Assembly (NCBI GenBank): GCA_036937835.1
Contig: CM072860.1
Span: forward strand, 4,543,001 to 4,607,000
Origin: Pampus argenteus
Taxonomy: Eukaryota; Chordata; Actinopteri; Scombriformes; Stromateidae
DNA length: 64,000 bases
Direction of reading: 5' to 3'
Shown piece after piece: positions 60,986 to 64,000 of the stretch. Numbering within the stretch: the first letter of the stretch is position 1; the number at the start of each line of letters is the position of its first letter. The notes beneath the pieces were generated by a model. That model searched no databases. It worked only from the letters and a program-made list of their open reading frames with translations, and was not told where the DNA came from. Both the position numbers and the translations under genes were made by a program.

Positions 60986-61835
60986 CAGCGGGCTCATGCT
61001 GTAAACAGTAAAAAAATTTAAAAAAGCCGTTTACAACCTGACGCAGACATCTGTCCTCATCAGGAGCAGCTGCGATGAGACTGCCCTATGATTGTTTGCT
61101 TGCTTTTGCAGACACTCGTCCCACTTTCATATTTTATATTGGCTGTGAGCAATTTGTTATACAGCACAGTCTCTTTAGTTGGTATAATTCTTGATGGATA
61201 AAAAGCTGTTTTAGGTTTTTGTGCTGGCGGGCTTTGAAAAAAACAAAACATGCACACCTCGAGATTATTATACTTAAACACTAGAAAAATATATATCTTT
61301 GTCTAAAAAGAATCAAGTACATTTTTAATACTAGACATGTGGGGTTTTTTTGCAGTGCACTTTTCTCTCTTGGCAGCGGTGTTTGTGGTCGGTGATGATT
61401 CCCCAGGGAGCAATGTAACAGGTGGGTGGATGGACAAAACAAAAGATCAAATCAATAGTTTCAGTCGCTGCTTAATTGCACAGTAGGAGCCAAAGGTTTT
61501 TTGTTTTTTTTTATTACGGACCCTGGTCAAACTTTTAATATACCTCAAGCCTCTGGAGGACAGTGTTCCTCGCATCACGTGGCTTTGTCTTAGAAACAAA
61601 GGCTTTCTCTCAGTTTGTTTTATACACCCTGTGTTTTTTTTTTCCAGTCAGCCTTAGCAACTCGCAGGTTTTTTTTTCAGGAGAATAAGTTTACAAACAG
61701 CAGAGAATGTAATGAAGTCACAGTATCTGAATTAAGCCGCTTATGAGATTAGAGTATTCAACCCACCTTCTCCGGTGTGGAAATTATTAGAAAAACAAAG
61801 GTCTACCAAGCAAGGAGATTTTAAACTGAACTGGA
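60986..61835. other. Spacer, no gene supported
   Basis: T runs near 61345, 61498-61512, 61635 and 61670; TATA tract near 61290. No motif cluster. Confidence 0.45.
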
Positions 61836-61839
61836 GATT

Positions 61840-62290
61840 TTCCTCCTCACTTCAAACGTAATGCCATTGAAATGTGTGTGTGTGCTGCAAATTAGTAATG
61901 CAGTCTCACTTTTAATCGAATACGGGACTCGGCGGAAAAAAGGAACTCCAAAAATACTCGAGGTTGAATTCTTCGCCCCGGTATGGTTGTACGCGATTTT
62001 GACAAAAAAAACAATCAATAATGAAAATATCACGGTGAGGTGTTAAAGGATGCTTAGTGCTCTAAATATGACGGGAATGAGCCCAGATCTATGATCAAAG
62101 ATTACACCCGTGCAAACGCAGCGTCGCAAGGCTAATATATCTCATTCAGCTGTCACATTGAGGAATTTGAAGCGTGACCCATCAATTTTTATTAATCAGG
62201 CTCCTGGTGACATATTAATATACTCTCATTAGCTTAACAAATCAGTCAAAGTGGAAGCTTTCCCGAGACGTACCTGTGCTCGATAAAGCG
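61840..62290. promoter_or_regulatory. Strong candidate conserved noncoding element
   Basis: Repeat-poor sequence with GCAAATTAGTAATGCAG near 61888, ATGATCAAAG (TCF/LEF-like, 62091-62100), ATTAATCAG at 62191-62199, CATATTAATATACTCTC near 62211 and CATTAGCTTAAC near 62227. A 61-codon frame (61861-62046) ends at a donor-like ACG|GTGAGG, probably by chance. Confidence 0.48.
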
Positions 62291-62556
62291 TATCCCTGTT
62301 TTGTGTAAACAGCTTGTTTTCCTTTTTAGACGGATGCATGTATTCAGACTGTTACACGTCTGAAGAGTTATATGTAAATAATGCATGAGTGTAAGTGTAA
62401 GCGTGAGTGGCAGAAGTGTGATTAACTATGCAGCATTTAAAAAAAAAATTAAAAAAAATAAGAAAAACACAAATACAAATAAAGCTCGCCCAGTCAGTTT
62501 CAGTCACAAAGACAACACAACTAAGAGTGTGCAGCCGTGCTCGCGCCGCTTACGCT

Positions 62557-62745
62557 CAGCAGTGCTTTGAGTTAAATGCTAATGGCACCGTGCTAGTTAG
62601 ACTGTTTACCATGTTAACCACTTTAATTAGAGCTAAACACAAAATACAAAGTACTGGAATATAAACAATGGCTGTCAATGGCCACGTCGTGGTGGCACTA
62701 CAGGGAAACGTCAGGAAATAGTCAGAGTCATTTGGATACTTTTAG
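62557..62745 (+). repeat. Fragment of a common teleost dispersed repeat
   Basis: The phrases CAGTGCTTTGAGTTAAATGC, TTTACCATGTTAACCA and AGCTAAACACAAAATACAAA occur in order. I recall them as part of a widely scattered fish repeat, possibly the same family as 15711-15905. It is diverged and noncoding. Confidence 0.45.
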
Positions 62746-63235
62746 CTGGTACACTATCTTATGTTAAGATGCCATTTAATCTAGATGATGCTGAGTTAAT
62801 GACGTCATGGATTCATCCGGCCTTGTGTCAAACGTACACGTGTAATGAAAATGATGCACGGTTAGCTACTTCTATTCTAAACTCTAAACTGGATTAACCT
62901 GTGCACATTTGAAAAAAAAATTAAAAATCAATTGCATTTCATCCCCGAGTTGAAGTAGTCGTTGCCTCCCCTTTAAAGTGATCATCATCAGTGCACAGCA
63001 CGGCACTCAGCATTATAATATGTTCTGTGAAAAGAGAAACATATGACTTGCCCCTTTAGCTTTTCAAGCTGAAACAAGCTCACTTGTAACTGCTCTCATC
63101 TAGCCCACACACTCTTTGAAGAAAAAAATAGAGCCTTTTTAGTTGAGAAAAAAAAAAGAAAAAAGAAAAGGCTAAAAAGCTATTGTTCCATATCATCTTG
63201 CTTTACATAACTCCAGGTTGGTCTTTTGTGTTTTA
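62746..63235. other. Spacer, nothing decisive
   Basis: A runs near 62911 and 63150. CTCCCCTTTAAAG near 62967 resembles a repeat end. No gene or motif cluster. Confidence 0.45.
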
Positions 63236-63239
63236 TTTA

Positions 63240-63710
63240 GATTTCGTTTCATGCCAACCGCTCGCTGGGTAATGTGAGACCCAGAGGTCCTCGGTGGTAC
63301 AGCCTTATTCCCCTTCAGCAAACATTTGTGTGGGAAAGGCACAAACAAGCTCCCAAAGCTTTACTCGGCCCATAAATAACCTGTTTGTCTTAATCCATCA
63401 AGTTTGTGGATGTAGAAACCGGTACCTTCTGTAGCATGTGGGGGGGCTGAGTATTAGCTGCATGTCTGCAGTATCATGATGTATAAGCTTGTTCTTTGAA
63501 CAGGGTCCGGTCCACTACAGGGCTATTATGCCAAGCGACTGCCACCGATCCATCACGCTTTAAGCACTGTGCAGCCTATTTCATTTGGCAGACAGCCACC
63601 GTCACCCCTCGGTTCACCTATTTCCATACTCAAATCTATGGATGTGACTTATTCATAAGGTCGAGCTGAGAAATGGTCAGAAGCTCATAGGGATCTCTGG
63701 GATTTTTAAA
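63240..63710. promoter_or_regulatory. Weak candidate conserved noncoding block
   Basis: GC-richer complex sequence without simple repeats, with CCATAAATAACCTG near 63370, CATCAAGTTTGTGG near 63398 and ATCCATCACGCTTTAAGC near 63548. No recognised coding frame. Confidence 0.33.
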
Positions 63711-64000
63711 GTTGACACTGGGAGAAGATCCATCCTGCATTCATATTAGCATACGAAGGTCCACTCGGTCAAAGATTACGCTATTTAAAAAAAAACCCTG
63801 CGAACTAGACACATATTTCAGGCTAAATATGGCACAGAAAGGCACATCTGGCTCAACACAGCGTCACTATTGCTCAAAGGTGTGTTTTTTAGCCCACTTT
63901 GGTTAAAAAAACAAAACTATGTTGACCTCATCCCAAAAAATCATTTTACCGCTTTCTAATTATAATCTTTTATCAGGCCACCCTGTGATCAGGTTTAGGC
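63711..64000. other. Right-edge spacer
   Basis: Mixed AT-rich DNA with A runs. A 64-codon frame (63712-63906) is unrecognised. Nothing else seen to the window end. Confidence 0.4.

Noticed and set aside
1..64000. tRNA, snRNA, known miRNA or CRISPR array
   Set aside because: No tRNA A/B box pair, U1/U6-like start, familiar miRNA seed-plus-arm or regularly spaced direct repeats were seen.

Overview
The window looks like a vertebrate, most probably teleost-fish, gene desert. It is AT-rich and intron-like in texture, with many A/T runs and CA, TA, GA and CAA microsatellites. Several short interspersed repeats resemble dispersed repeats I recall from fish genomes. There are no operon-like ORFs, ribosome binding sites or bacterial genes. 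The longest open frames are about 100-165 codons; they are low-complexity or overlap repeats, and none resembles a protein family I know. The teleost assignment is recognition from memory, not a database result.

The only strong gene evidence is at the left edge. A polypyrimidine/AG acceptor at 274-275 opens a 22-codon terminal exon (276-344) ending in TGA, followed by a short 3' UTR with ATTAAA and AATAAA signals before about 560. This would be the 3' end of a plus-strand gene lying mostly outside the window; I could not name it.

From about 0.56 to 64 kb I see no convincing exon. The rest alternates between (i) low-complexity, microsatellite-rich spacer, (ii) degenerate transposon-like fragments (13190-13640, 15711-15905, 34589-34800, 47440-48340, 49941-50060, 55521-55590, 62557-62745) and (iii) blocks of complex sequence dense in homeodomain (TAATTA-type), SOX, TCF/LEF, RFX, E-box and nuclear-receptor motifs. 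The third class looks like conserved noncoding enhancers around a developmental regulator (a genomic regulatory block). The densest are 29030-29520, 33250-34400, 36470-38420, 43010-44720, 48640-49240, 51740-52780, 57030-58310, 60600-60980 and 61840-62290.

No alignment could be run, so every enhancer call rests on motif density and sequence complexity. The most distinctive local structures are a perfect 20-bp-arm hairpin (52963-53009), a 34-base G run (49309-49342), a degenerate 28-44-bp minisatellite (54096-54215), two palindromic RFX X-boxes (7856, 24831), a perfect DR1 nuclear-receptor element (35828) and a DR4-like element (26591). I saw no RNA gene, CRISPR array or intact mobile element, and nothing that clearly amounts to a new biological system.
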